Assembly: GCA_900541975.1 (NCBI GenBank) | Contig: UQLR01000019.1 | Coordinates: forward strand, 1-39,106 | Direction: 5' to 3' | DNA from: an uncultured Oscillospiraceae bacterium | GTDB lineage: Bacteria > Bacillota > Clostridia > Oscillospirales > Acutalibacteraceae | Length of the DNA: 39,106 nt | In this document: in pieces, positions 25,611 through 33,652 of the stretch | How positions within the stretch are numbered: the stretch's first letter is position 1 | How the letters are laid out: each line of letters begins with the position of its first letter | Position numbers and translations under genes: made by a program | The notes under the pieces: generated by a model | What the model saw: the letters and a program-made list of their open reading frames with translations, nothing else | Databases searched by the model: none | What the model was told of the DNA's origin: nothing

Positions 25611-26207
25611 ATGGGTGAAAAGAATAAGATAAAATTTAAGATCAACGGCTCTGAATTTTTGATCAGTGCGGAAGAAGATAAGGAATATATTGTTAAAATC
25701 AGCAAAATGGTGGATAAAAGAATTCAGTCGCTTGCAAACGAAAACACAAATCTTTCAACCTCTATGGCAACCGTTTTGGCCGCGCTGAATTATTGCGACG
25801 AACTGGAAAAGCAGAAAAAAATAACGGCTGAACTGTTAAGGAAAAACGACGAGCTGGAAGCCGCCGCCCAAAAGGCGAAGGACGACCTGCAAAGCTTTTC
25901 TGTGGAAAACGAGCAGCTGAAGGAAGAAAAGAAAGGGCTACACGCCCGCATTGAATCGCTTAAGGCGCAGTTGCAGCAGACAAGGCAGCGGCCGCAGCAC
26001 ACCGCGCAGGGGCATGGAAAGCCTTTTTATCAAAAAGGCACGGGCGCGCAGGCTGCTGTAAAGGAAACATCGGCACAGCGTACCGGCCAAAACCCGATGA
26101 AGATTAATTATCAGGAAAACGATAAAATTAGCGAGCAGTACCGCAGGGAGGATTTTTCAGACCCAGCCACAGAAGACGAAATGCTCAGCTTTTTTGACAA
26201 CAGATGA
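25611..26207 (+). CDS. zapA: ZapA-like cell division protein with long C-terminal extension
   Basis: 198 residues. The first 75 or so match ZapA (KIKFKINGSEFLISAEEDKEYIVKISKMVDKRIQ, then MATVLAALNYCDELEK), the FtsZ-ring cross-linking protein. A predicted coiled coil rich in Glu/Lys/Gln (about 65-125) and a low-complexity tail rich in Gln, Ala and Gly follow. Usual ZapA is about 85-130 residues, so the extension is unusual in length but not a different domain. The ATG at 25611 has AAAGGGTGG seven bases upstream; the in-frame ATG at 25572 has none. Overlaps the next gene (ATGA). Confidence 0.82.
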   Translation: MGEKNKIKFKINGSEFLISAEEDKEYIVKISKMVDKRIQSLANENTNLSTSMATVLAALNYCDELEKQKKITAELLRKNDELEAAAQKAKDDLQSFSVENEQLKEEKKGLHARIESLKAQLQQTRQRPQHTAQGHGKPFYQKGTGAQAAVKETSAQRTGQNPMKINYQENDKISEQYRREDFSDPATEDEMLSFFDNR

Positions 26208-28279
26208 TGGATATGCTCCATACAAACCCGGAGGTGCTGGCCCCGGCCGGCTCTTTTGAAGCTGCCGTTGCAGCTGTGCGCGCGGGCGCGGGCGCCGTTT
26301 ACCTTGGCGCAAAAAGCCTGAGCGCGCGCGCTTTTGCCCAAAACTTTTCTTTTCAGGAGCTTTCAGATATTGTCTTTTACTGCCATGCCCGTGGCGTCAG
26401 GGTATACCTTACGGTCAACACACTGTTGACCGACGGCGATTTTCCCTGCGCCATACAGACGATCCAACAGGCCTGTGTGCTGCCGGTCGATGCGCTGATC
26501 GTGCAGGACATGGGCCTTGTGCGGATGATAAGGCAAATTTGCCCTTCCATGCCGCTGCATGCTTCCACGCAGATGTCTGTCCATACCCCCGGCGGGGCAA
26601 AGCTGCTGTATGAAATGGGATTTAAGCGCGTAGTCCTTGCAAGGGAACTGTCTGTACAGGAAATTGAACAGATTGCAAAAAGCTGCCCGGTTGAACTGGA
26701 AGTTTTCATACACGGCGCTTTGTGCATGAGCGTTTCCGGCCAATGCTATTTAAGCGCCATGCTTGGCGGCAGAAGCGGAAACCGCGGCCGTTGCGCCCAG
26801 CCCTGTCGTCTGCCTTTTTATGTAAAGGGCGGTACAGGCCACGACCTGAGCCTGAAGGATCTTTCCCTTCTTTCGCATCTGCACGCGCTTGCCCGGCTGG
26901 GCGTATGCAGCTTTAAAATTGAAGGACGCATGAAGCGCCCGGAATATGTATACAGTGCGGTGAGCGCGGCGCAAAATACTTTGCGCCGCGGCAAAACAGC
27001 GCCAGAAGAGCGCAAACGCCTGCAGGATGTGTTTTCCCGCTCGGGGTTTACCGATGCATATTATACAGGGCGGCGTACACCGGCCATGTTTGGCATTCGT
27101 TCAAAGAATGACGTAACGGCGGCCACAGAAAAGCTTCTGTCTGCGATTCGCGCACAATATAAGGACGAGCTGCAAAACATACCTGTCTGTTTCCGGCTGT
27201 CTGTCCAGCCGGACAAGGAAGCGCTTCTTACGGTATCTGACAATACCGGACACACCGCCGTTGCAAAAGGGGAAGTTCCGCAACAGGCGCGCCGTTTTCC
27301 TTTAAGTCCGGACATATGCACGACGCAGCTTAAGAAAACCGGCGGCACACCTTTTTTCTGTACGGGCGTATCGTGTGAGATCGGGCAAGGGCTGTCCATG
27401 CCTGCGGCCGCGCTGAACCGCATGCGCAGGCTGGCGCTTGACGGGCTTTTGCAGGAAAGAGCAAAGCGTACGGCTGTGGCCTGCGCTTGTGGACGGTATG
27501 AAACACAAGCCCCGCATGCCGCCGCTGCGCCTGCAGTCCGTGCGCGTTTTGCAGATACGGATATTCCGGATTGCTTCCGGGCATGTGAGTGGATCTATGT
27601 ACCGTTGTTTTCTCCGCCTGAACAGCTGCGCCGCCTGATGGAAAACGGATTTTCCGTAGCGGTAGAAATTCCACGCGGAATGTTTGGGATTGAAGCACAG
27701 GTAGAAAAGCAGCTGAAGCTTGTTCGCAATTGCGGCGTTACGCATGCGCTGGTAAATAACATTGGCGCAATTCATTTAGCCGCCCGGCAGGGATTTGTCC
27801 TGCACGGCGGATTTGGCCTGAACCTTATGAACACGCAATCCCTTGACTGGGCACAGGAGACAGGCCTTTGCGACACGGAGCTGTCGTTTGAGCTGACTGC
27901 CCGGCAGATTGGTGCGCTGGGCGGCAAAATCAAACGCGGTATACTGGCCTACGGGCGTCTTCCCCTTATGCTTACGCGCAATTGCCCGCAGAAAAACGCG
28001 CGTGTTTCCTGTAAAGCATGCGGCGGAAAAAGCTGTTTGACAGACAGAAAAAAGCAACGGTTCCCAATACAATGCGCGTATACCTGCACGGAAATTCTAA
28101 ACAGCGTTGCGCTATGTCTGTTTGACTGTCTGGACCGTTTTTCCGGCATAGACTTTTTCGTTTTGCGGTTTTCTGTTGAAAACCATGTGGAAAAAGAGGA
28201 AAGTTTTTACGCCTTTCAAGAGAGAAAACACCTTGACAAAGCCATTACAAGAGGGCTTTATTTCAGAGGTGTCCAATAA
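26204..28279 (+). CDS. Peptidase U32 family protein, RlhA/TrhP-like RNA hydroxylase
   Basis: 691 residues. The U32 signature is EVFIHGALCMSVSGQC, with four cysteines C174, C181, C197 and C201 (CAQPC) in the places used for an iron-sulfur cluster in this family. The length and C-terminal part resemble the DUF3656-containing branch that includes E. coli RlhA (5-hydroxycytidine in 23S rRNA); TrhP-type tRNA hydroxylation is the main alternative. 'Peptidase' is a historical label. The start overlaps the zapA stop as ATGA with no strong ribosome site of its own, so translation is coupled; ATG at 26207 is also possible. zapA-U32 is a common gene pair in Bacillota. Confidence 0.87.
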   Translation: MMDMLHTNPEVLAPAGSFEAAVAAVRAGAGAVYLGAKSLSARAFAQNFSFQELSDIVFYCHARGVRVYLTVNTLLTDGDFPCAIQTIQQACVLPVDALIVQDMGLVRMIRQICPSMPLHASTQMSVHTPGGAKLLYEMGFKRVVLARELSVQEIEQIAKSCPVELEVFIHGALCMSVSGQCYLSAMLGGRSGNRGRCAQPCRLPFYVKGGTGHDLSLKDLSLLSHLHALARLGVCSFKIEGRMKRPEYVYSAVSAAQNTLRRGKTAPEERKRLQDVFSRSGFTDAYYTGRRTPAMFGIRSKNDVTAATEKLLSAIRAQYKDELQNIPVCFRLSVQPDKEALLTVSDNTGHTAVAKGEVPQQARRFPLSPDICTTQLKKTGGTPFFCTGVSCEIGQGLSMPAAALNRMRRLALDGLLQERAKRTAVACACGRYETQAPHAAAAPAVRARFADTDIPDCFRACEWIYVPLFSPPEQLRRLMENGFSVAVEIPRGMFGIEAQVEKQLKLVRNCGVTHALVNNIGAIHLAARQGFVLHGGFGLNLMNTQSLDWAQETGLCDTELSFELTARQIGALGGKIKRGILAYGRLPLMLTRNCPQKNARVSCKACGGKSCLTDRKKQRFPIQCAYTCTEILNSVALCLFDCLDRFSGIDFFVLRFSVENHVEKEESFYAFQERKHLDKAITRGLYFRGVQ

Positions 28280-28315
28280 ACCGTAATTATTTTAATTACA
28301 AAAAAGAGGTCTGTT

Positions 28316-28762
28316 ATGAAAGAAATTGTTCAATTTTTAAAGTTGAAAGAAAACGCCGTTTTACCCAAAAGGGCGACGCCGGGCGCGGCCGGCATGGATT
28401 TATACGCCTGTATAGAGCAGCCAGTCACGCTTTGCCCGCAGGAGCTTGTAACCATTCCCACCGGTATTGCTATGGCTTTGCCGCCCAGCGGCTTTGGGGC
28501 CTTTCTGTTTGCAAGAAGCGGCCTTGGCGTAAAGCATGGTATTTGCCTGTCAAACGGCGTCGGCGTAATTGACAGCGACTACCGGGGAGAAATCTGCGTA
28601 GGGCTTTGCAACGTAGGGAATACGCCTTATACCATTGTTCCACAGGAGCGGATTGCGCAAATGGTGATTTTGCCCGTTTGCTGTCCGGTGATAGAGCAGG
28701 TTACCTGTCTGGACCAAACACAGCGCGGTGTTGGCGGGTTTGGGTCAACCGGAAAAATATAA
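28316..28762 (+). CDS. dut: dUTP diphosphatase (dUTPase)
   Basis: 148 residues, trimeric dUTPase. Hydrolyses dUTP to dUMP and pyrophosphate, keeping uracil out of DNA. All five motifs are present: AGMDLYA (I), ARSGLG (II), GVIDSDYRGEI (III), RIAQMVI (IV) and RGVGGFGSTG (V), the last completing the neighbour's active site. AGAGGT lies five bases before the ATG. It starts 36 bases after the U32 gene and may be the last gene of that transcript; no clear terminator follows. Confidence 0.95.
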   Translation: MKEIVQFLKLKENAVLPKRATPGAAGMDLYACIEQPVTLCPQELVTIPTGIAMALPPSGFGAFLFARSGLGVKHGICLSNGVGVIDSDYRGEICVGLCNVGNTPYTIVPQERIAQMVILPVCCPVIEQVTCLDQTQRGVGGFGSTGKI

Positions 28763-28808
28763 TGGATCCGGGTTGTTCTGGTTGCAACTTTATAATTGTT
28801 TATAAAAA

Positions 28809-28830
28809 ATACACTTGATGACAAGTGTAT
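28809..28830. promoter_or_regulatory. Perfect inverted repeat between dut and minD-like gene
   Basis: ATACACTTG-ATGA-CAAGTGTAT, nine-base arms. A TATAAT at 28791-28796 lies just upstream but without a matching -35. No T run follows. It may be an operator or a weak 3'-end hairpin for dut. Confidence 0.4.
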
Positions 28831-28932
28831 AACTGTATGAATTATACAATTTTATGAAAAGAAATCAGATTTTAGGTTATTATTACTATGAATTGTGACA
28901 AAAATTTGGCTAAAACATGGTGTTAAAACACT

Positions 28933-28961
28933 TTGACCTTTTGGTAAATTTATGGTAATAT
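28933..28961 (+). promoter_or_regulatory. Promoter of the minD-like gene
   Basis: TTGACC (28933-28938), 17-base spacer, TAATAT (28956-28961) preceded by TGG (extended -10). A short dyad GTGTT-AA-AACAC (28920-28931) abuts the -35 on its upstream side. Leader about 56 bases. Confidence 0.6.
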
Positions 28962-29023
28962 AAACAATGGACAGAGTTTTTACATGAAAAGCTCTTTTCG
29001 CTGTCTGGAAGAAAGGTCACACT

Positions 29024-29761
29024 ATGAGTAAAATTTTAGTTGTAACATCGGGAAAAGGCGGAACCGGCAAATCTACGATTGCCGTAAGCCTTGGCAACGC
29101 TCTTGTAAAGCGAAACAAAAAGGTGCTTTTGATCGACTGTGACAGCGGTATGCGCGGGCTTGATATTATGCTGGGGATAAGTAAAAGCCTGGTTTTTGAC
29201 ATTGCAGACGCAATCAGCGGCAACTGCCAGCCGGAGCACATTATTTACCCGTGCCCTTATTCAGACGGACTGTTTTTGATCCCTGCGCCGCAAAACGCGC
29301 AGGATGAACTCAGCAGCAGCGTCTTTACCCAGTTTATAAACAGGCTGGAAAACGAGTATGATTATATAATTATAGATTCTCCCGCCGGCGTTGGCAAAGG
29401 CTTTGAAACAGCAGTTGCACCCGCACAGCTTTGTCTGGTGGTCGCCAATACCGAGCCTACAAGCGTGCGTGGCTGCGCTAATGTGAAGAAACGCCTGGCA
29501 GAGCTGGGAAAGCAAAATGTTCGTCTGGTCATTAACCGCTTTTCCAGGACGGGGTTTAAAGAACTGGGCGTTTATGAAGATCTGGACGCTGTTATTGACC
29601 AGACAGGCATACAGTTGCTTGGCATTGTAACAGAAAATCGCCAGGTTGTGTACGCCATACAGAAGGGGCTGTCTTATACCGGCAGATGTACGGCGCTGAA
29701 AGCTGTGGACAATCTGGCTGCACGCATAGACGGAGAAGCCCGGCCGCTTGCCGTATATTGA
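29024..29761 (+). CDS. MinD-family P-loop ATPase
   Basis: 245 residues. Deviant Walker A GKGGTGKST with signature lysine K11 and K16, switch region LLIDCDSGMRGLDIMLG, and Walker B-like YDYIIIDSPAGVGKGFE. This is the MinD/ParA class that positions division or other machinery. Unlike typical MinD, the C-terminus (AARIDGEARPLAVY) shows no amphipathic membrane-targeting helix, and no minC or minE lies next to it. The following mgsA gene supports descent from the clostridial minCDE-rodA-mgsA arrangement. AAAGG is seven bases before the ATG. Confidence 0.83.
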   Translation: MSKILVVTSGKGGTGKSTIAVSLGNALVKRNKKVLLIDCDSGMRGLDIMLGISKSLVFDIADAISGNCQPEHIIYPCPYSDGLFLIPAPQNAQDELSSSVFTQFINRLENEYDYIIIDSPAGVGKGFETAVAPAQLCLVVANTEPTSVRGCANVKKRLAELGKQNVRLVINRFSRTGFKELGVYEDLDAVIDQTGIQLLGIVTENRQVVYAIQKGLSYTGRCTALKAVDNLAARIDGEARPLAVY

Positions 29762-29832
29762 AAGCGAGTAAAAAATAGCGAGTGTCTGTTTTCTGTTATG
29801 GAATATCTAAATATAATTAGGAGGGCTTGTGT

Positions 29833-30231
29833 ATGAATATCGCATTAATCGCGCATGATGAAAAAAAAGAGTTGATGGTACAGTTCTGCATTGCATACTG
29901 TGGCATTTTAAGCCGGCACAGCTTATGTGCGACAGGTACGACGGGCAAGATGGTTTCTGAATCTACCGGTCTTGAAATTCAAAAATTTTTAAGCGGTTCC
30001 CAGGGCGGCGACCAGCAAATCGCGGCGCGTATAGCCTGTAACGAGGTGGACATGCTTTTGTTTTTCCGCGACCCGCTTAATCCAAAGCCGCATGAACCGA
30101 ACGATATCAATTTGCTGCGCCTGTGCGATATGCACAACATTCCTGTTGCGACCAATATTGCAACGGCCGAGGTTTTGATCCATGGCCTGGAGCGCGGCGA
30201 TCTGGACTGGAGGAATATTGTAAAGCTTTAA
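29833..30231 (+). CDS. mgsA: Methylglyoxal synthase
   Basis: 132 residues, slightly shorter than E. coli MgsA. Converts dihydroxyacetone phosphate to methylglyoxal and phosphate, a glycolytic bypass. Active-site pattern: [32 protein letters not shown] with the catalytic aspartate D60, FFRDPL, and H87 in PKPHEPND. The ATG at 29833 has AGGAGGG seven bases upstream; the in-frame TTG at 29827 lies inside that spacing. Located 71 bases after the MinD-like gene. Confidence 0.94.
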   Translation: MNIALIAHDEKKELMVQFCIAYCGILSRHSLCATGTTGKMVSESTGLEIQKFLSGSQGGDQQIAARIACNEVDMLLFFRDPLNPKPHEPNDINLLRLCDMHNIPVATNIATAEVLIHGLERGDLDWRNIVKL

Positions 30232-30255
30232 CAGCCGGCGTTCAATTGGATTGTG

Positions 30256-30290
30256 AAAAAACGTGGGGGCAAAGCGCGCGCTTTGCCCCC
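30256..30290 (-). terminator. Perfect palindrome acting as a reverse-strand terminator
   Basis: Positions 30265-30290 are a 26-base perfect self-complementary sequence (GGGGGCAAAGCGC and its mirror). On the minus strand it is followed by ACG and six T (30261-30256); on the plus strand by GTAAAAATC. Both flanking genes are on the plus strand, so the terminator would stop antisense transcription coming from hisS, or it serves as an mRNA hairpin for mgsA. Confidence 0.65.
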
Positions 30291-30352
30291 GTAAAAATCT
30301 ATAAAGGCAGGTTTTGGCCGCGCCTGCTTACAAAAACAGAGGGGTTTGGCAT

Positions 30353-31663
30353 ATGGCATTGATCACAAAGAAAGTATACGGTACCGAGGATGTTCTGCCT
30401 GGGGATAGTTATAAATGGCAGTTTATTGAAGACGTCATGCGTAAAGAAGCGCTTTCTTACGGCTTTAAAGAGATCCGCACGCCTGTTTTTGAGCATACAG
30501 AGCTTTTTCAGCGTGGGGTGGGCGACACCACCGACGTTGTACAAAAAGAAATGTATACCTTTGAAACAAAAGGTGGCGATTCTGTTACCCTGCGCCCCGA
30601 GGGCACCGCAGGAGCGGCAAGGGCTCTTCTGGAGCACGCGCTTTATAACGACGGACTTCCTGTAAAGGCCAGTTACTTTGTTTCCTGCTATCGCTATGAA
30701 AAAAAGCAGGCAAACCGCTACCGTGAATTCCACCAGTTTGGCATGGAGGTGTACGGTACCGCGTCCCCAACCGCGGACGCGGAGCTCATTACCGCCGCGC
30801 AATCTATTTTTGACCGCCTACATGTTACAAACCTGCAGCTGGAGCTTAACTCCATAGGCTGCCCCAAATGCCGCGCAAACTATTATACTGCGCTGACGGC
30901 TTATTTTTCACAGTACAAAGACCAGCTTTGCGAAACCTGCCTTTCCAGACTTTCACGCAACCCCATGCGTATATTGGACTGCAAAAGCCCGGTTTGTTCT
31001 AAAATTGCACAGGGTGCACCGGTTGTGCTGGATTATATCTGTGACGACTGCCGCATCCATTTTGACAGCGTGAAAAAATACCTCAACAGCGCGGGGATTG
31101 CCTATACGGTAAACCCCAGGATTGTACGCGGCCTGGATTATTATACAAGGACTGTTTTTGAATTTGTGACAGACGCACTTGGCGCACAGGGCACCGTTTG
31201 TGGAGGCGGGCGCTACGATGGGTTGATTGAGCAGCTTGGAGGTCAGCACCTGCCTTCTTTGGGCTTTGCGCTGGGTATGGAGCGGCTGCTCAACCTGATG
31301 GAAACGCTGAAGATAGAGATTCCGCCGGCGCCTGTTTGCGACCTTTATATTGCGGGACTGGGCGAAGCTGCCCAAATGAAGGCGTTTTCTCTGATTGAGC
31401 AGGTACGCCGCTCCTCTTTGATTGCAGAGGGCGATATTGTTGGAAGAAGCCTGCGCGCACAGATGAAATACGCAGATAAAATCGGCGCGAAATTCAGTAT
31501 GGTGTTGGGCGACAACGAAATTGCGCAAAACTGCGCTGTTTTGAAAAATATGCAGACGGGCCAGCAGACGCAGCTCCCTCTGGACGACACCTTTTTTGAA
31601 AAGTTTTTTGCCGTCTATCTGGATGCAGACGGCAAAGCGCTTATGGAACAGCTGAAAACCTGA
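30353..31663 (+). CDS. hisS: Histidyl-tRNA synthetase
   Basis: 436 residues, class II. Charges tRNA-His. Motif 2 is around CYRYEKKQANRYREFHQFGME, the HisA motif is GLDYYTRTVFEF, and motif 3 is GFALGMERLL. A cysteine-rich insert (CPKCRANY, CETCLSRL, CDDC) lies in the middle, as in many bacterial HisRS. Start at 30353 with AGAGGGG eight bases upstream; an upstream in-frame ATG (30314) has no family sequence. Followed by aspS after 60 bases, the usual bacillar pair. No T-box leader was recognised in the 120 bases before it. Confidence 0.95.
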   Translation: MALITKKVYGTEDVLPGDSYKWQFIEDVMRKEALSYGFKEIRTPVFEHTELFQRGVGDTTDVVQKEMYTFETKGGDSVTLRPEGTAGAARALLEHALYNDGLPVKASYFVSCYRYEKKQANRYREFHQFGMEVYGTASPTADAELITAAQSIFDRLHVTNLQLELNSIGCPKCRANYYTALTAYFSQYKDQLCETCLSRLSRNPMRILDCKSPVCSKIAQGAPVVLDYICDDCRIHFDSVKKYLNSAGIAYTVNPRIVRGLDYYTRTVFEFVTDALGAQGTVCGGGRYDGLIEQLGGQHLPSLGFALGMERLLNLMETLKIEIPPAPVCDLYIAGLGEAAQMKAFSLIEQVRRSSLIAEGDIVGRSLRAQMKYADKIGAKFSMVLGDNEIAQNCAVLKNMQTGQQTQLPLDDTFFEKFFAVYLDADGKALMEQLKT

Positions 31664-31723
31664 GGCTATTATAAAACGGCGTACGAAAAAATAGAAATTT
31701 AACACAAGCAAAGGGACGATTTT

Positions 31724-33499
31724 ATGGCAGAATTTATGACGGGCATGCATAGGACAGACAATTGCGGTACACTGCGTATGCAGGACGTAGGCAGGCGGGT
31801 TACCCTATTTGGGTGGGTACAGCGCAGGCGCGACCTGGGCCAGCTTCTTTTTATAGACCTGCGCGACCGCACAGGCATTATACAGCTTGCGTTTGATAGC
31901 GCAACAGACCCCGCAGTATTTGAAAAAGCCCTGTCGGCGCGCAGTGAATTTGTGCTTGGTGCCGTTGGAACCGTTTGTGAGCGCAGTGCAAAAAATCCGG
32001 AACTTCCCACAGGGGAGGTGGAAATCAAGGTTGAGCAGCTGCGTATTTTGGGAGAAAGCGAAACGCCTCCGTTTGAAATTGTGGAAAACAGCGCCACAGG
32101 GGAAGCCACGCGCCTTGCCTACCGTTACCTGGACCTGCGCCGTCCCGATCTGCAGCGCAACCTGCTTTTTCGCCACAGGGTTGCAAAAATTACAAGGGAT
32201 TATTTTGATGAGCAGGGGTTTATAGAAATTGAAACGCCCATGCTTGTAAAATCTACGCCGGAAGGCGCCAGGGATTTTTTGGTTCCCTCCCGAATTCATA
32301 AGGGACAGTTTTACGCATTGCCGCAATCTCCGCAGATTTACAAACAGCTGTGCATGGTCGCAGGCTTCGACCGGTATATGCAGATTGCCCGCTGTTTTCG
32401 CGATGAAGACCTGCGCGCTGACCGCCAGCCGGAATTTACACAGATTGACCTGGAAATGTCCTTTGTGGACATGGAAGACGTTTTACAAATTGGCGAAGAC
32501 TATATAAAACGGGTGTTTAAGGAAGCGTTGGGGGTCGATATTCCAACCCCGTTCCCTCGGTATACATACAACCAGGTGCTTGAGCGTTTTGGGTCAGACA
32601 AGCCGGACATACGTTTTGGTATGGAGCTGTTTGACCTGACAGATCTTGTGAAAGACTGCGATTTTGCCGTCTTTAAAAATGCTGTAGAAAGCGGCGGCGG
32701 CGTGCGCGGGATCACCGCGAAGAACGCTGTAAAGACCTATTCCAGAAAAGAGCTGGACAAGCTTACGGAGTTTGTGCGCGGAATTGGGGCCAAGGGGCTT
32801 GCGTGGATCCGTCTTACAGACGAGGGCGTTTCCAGCAGTTTTGCAAAGTTTATGACCAAAGCGCAGATGCAGGCGATCCTGGATCGCGCCGGCGCACAGA
32901 CGGGCGATGTGGTTATGATCATTGCAGACGCCAGCGACCGTCAGGTGCTTACTACACTGGGCGCCGTGCGCTGTGAAGCCGCGCAGAAATTAAACCTGCC
33001 AAGGGAGGGCTTTGCATTTTTGTGGGTGGTAGAATTCCCGTTTTTTGAAAAAGACGAGGAAACCGGCCAGTGGGTCGCCATGCATCACCCGTTTACCTCT
33101 CCAACGGACGAATGCCTCAACGACCTGGAGGGGGATAAAAGCAAGGTCTATGCCAAGGCGTATGATATGGTATTAAACGGCGCGGAGCTTTCCTCCGGTT
33201 CCATACGGATTACAAACCCGGAACTGCAAAAGCGGATGTTCCGTATGCTGGGTCTCAGCGAGGAAGAAGCTTACAAAAAGTTTGGTTTTCTGACCGACGC
33301 GTTTCAATATGGCGCGCCGCCGCACGGCGGCATGGGTATTGGCCTGGACCGGCTGGTTATGCAGATGCTGGGCGCTTCTACCCTGCGCGACGTGATCGCA
33401 TTTCCAAAGGTGCAAAACGCAAGCGAATTGATGACAAACGCGCCAAGCGGTGTAGACCGGCAGCAGCTTGACGAGCTTGGTATTGCCGTTTTAGAATAA
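31724..33499 (+). CDS. aspS: Aspartyl-tRNA synthetase
   Basis: 591 residues, the full bacterial form. Order: OB-fold anticodon-binding domain (GWVQRRRDLGQLLFIDLRDRTGIIQ near 25-50), class II catalytic core with motif 2 FRDEDLRADRQPEFTQIDLEMSF, the inserted GAD domain (about 285-420), and motif 3 GIGLDRLVM near the end. The GAD insert and absence of archaeal features fit bacterial AspRS; whether it is discriminating for tRNA-Asn cannot be told. AAGGGAC is about eight bases before the ATG. Confidence 0.96.
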   Translation: MAEFMTGMHRTDNCGTLRMQDVGRRVTLFGWVQRRRDLGQLLFIDLRDRTGIIQLAFDSATDPAVFEKALSARSEFVLGAVGTVCERSAKNPELPTGEVEIKVEQLRILGESETPPFEIVENSATGEATRLAYRYLDLRRPDLQRNLLFRHRVAKITRDYFDEQGFIEIETPMLVKSTPEGARDFLVPSRIHKGQFYALPQSPQIYKQLCMVAGFDRYMQIARCFRDEDLRADRQPEFTQIDLEMSFVDMEDVLQIGEDYIKRVFKEALGVDIPTPFPRYTYNQVLERFGSDKPDIRFGMELFDLTDLVKDCDFAVFKNAVESGGGVRGITAKNAVKTYSRKELDKLTEFVRGIGAKGLAWIRLTDEGVSSSFAKFMTKAQMQAILDRAGAQTGDVVMIIADASDRQVLTTLGAVRCEAAQKLNLPREGFAFLWVVEFPFFEKDEETGQWVAMHHPFTSPTDECLNDLEGDKSKVYAKAYDMVLNGAELSSGSIRITNPELQKRMFRMLGLSEEEAYKKFGFLTDAFQYGAPPHGGMGIGLDRLVMQMLGASTLRDVIAFPKVQNASELMTNAPSGVDRQQLDELGIAVLE

Positions 33500-33521
33500 A
33501 GACTTGTCTTGGGCATAAAAC

Positions 33522-33554
33522 ATGCGCGCTGTAAAAAATACGGCGCGCATTTTT
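33522..33554 (+). terminator. Terminator of hisS-aspS
   Basis: Stem ATGCGCGCTG / CGGCGCGCAT (10 bp with one G-U), nine-base A-rich loop, then TTTT and further T-rich sequence. Confidence 0.9.
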
Positions 33555-33555
33555 C

Positions 33556-33584
33556 TTGTGTTTTTCTGTACAACAGGCTATAAT
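33556..33584 (+). promoter_or_regulatory. Promoter of the SPFH/zinc-ribbon gene
   Basis: -35 TTGTGT (33556-33561), directly in the T tail of the aspS terminator, 17-base spacer, perfect -10 TATAAT (33579-33584). Start near 33591. Confidence 0.7.
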
Positions 33585-33652
33585 GATGCTATAGCAGGCC
33601 CTTTCTACGGCTATGGAGAATAGCCTTACGGATTACAAAGGAGTGACGCAAT

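Noticed and set aside
30232..30352. T-box leader for hisS-aspS
   Set aside because: The gap is short and no T-box consensus (GGGTGG-type with a matching specifier stem) was seen; the only structure is the reverse-strand terminator palindrome.
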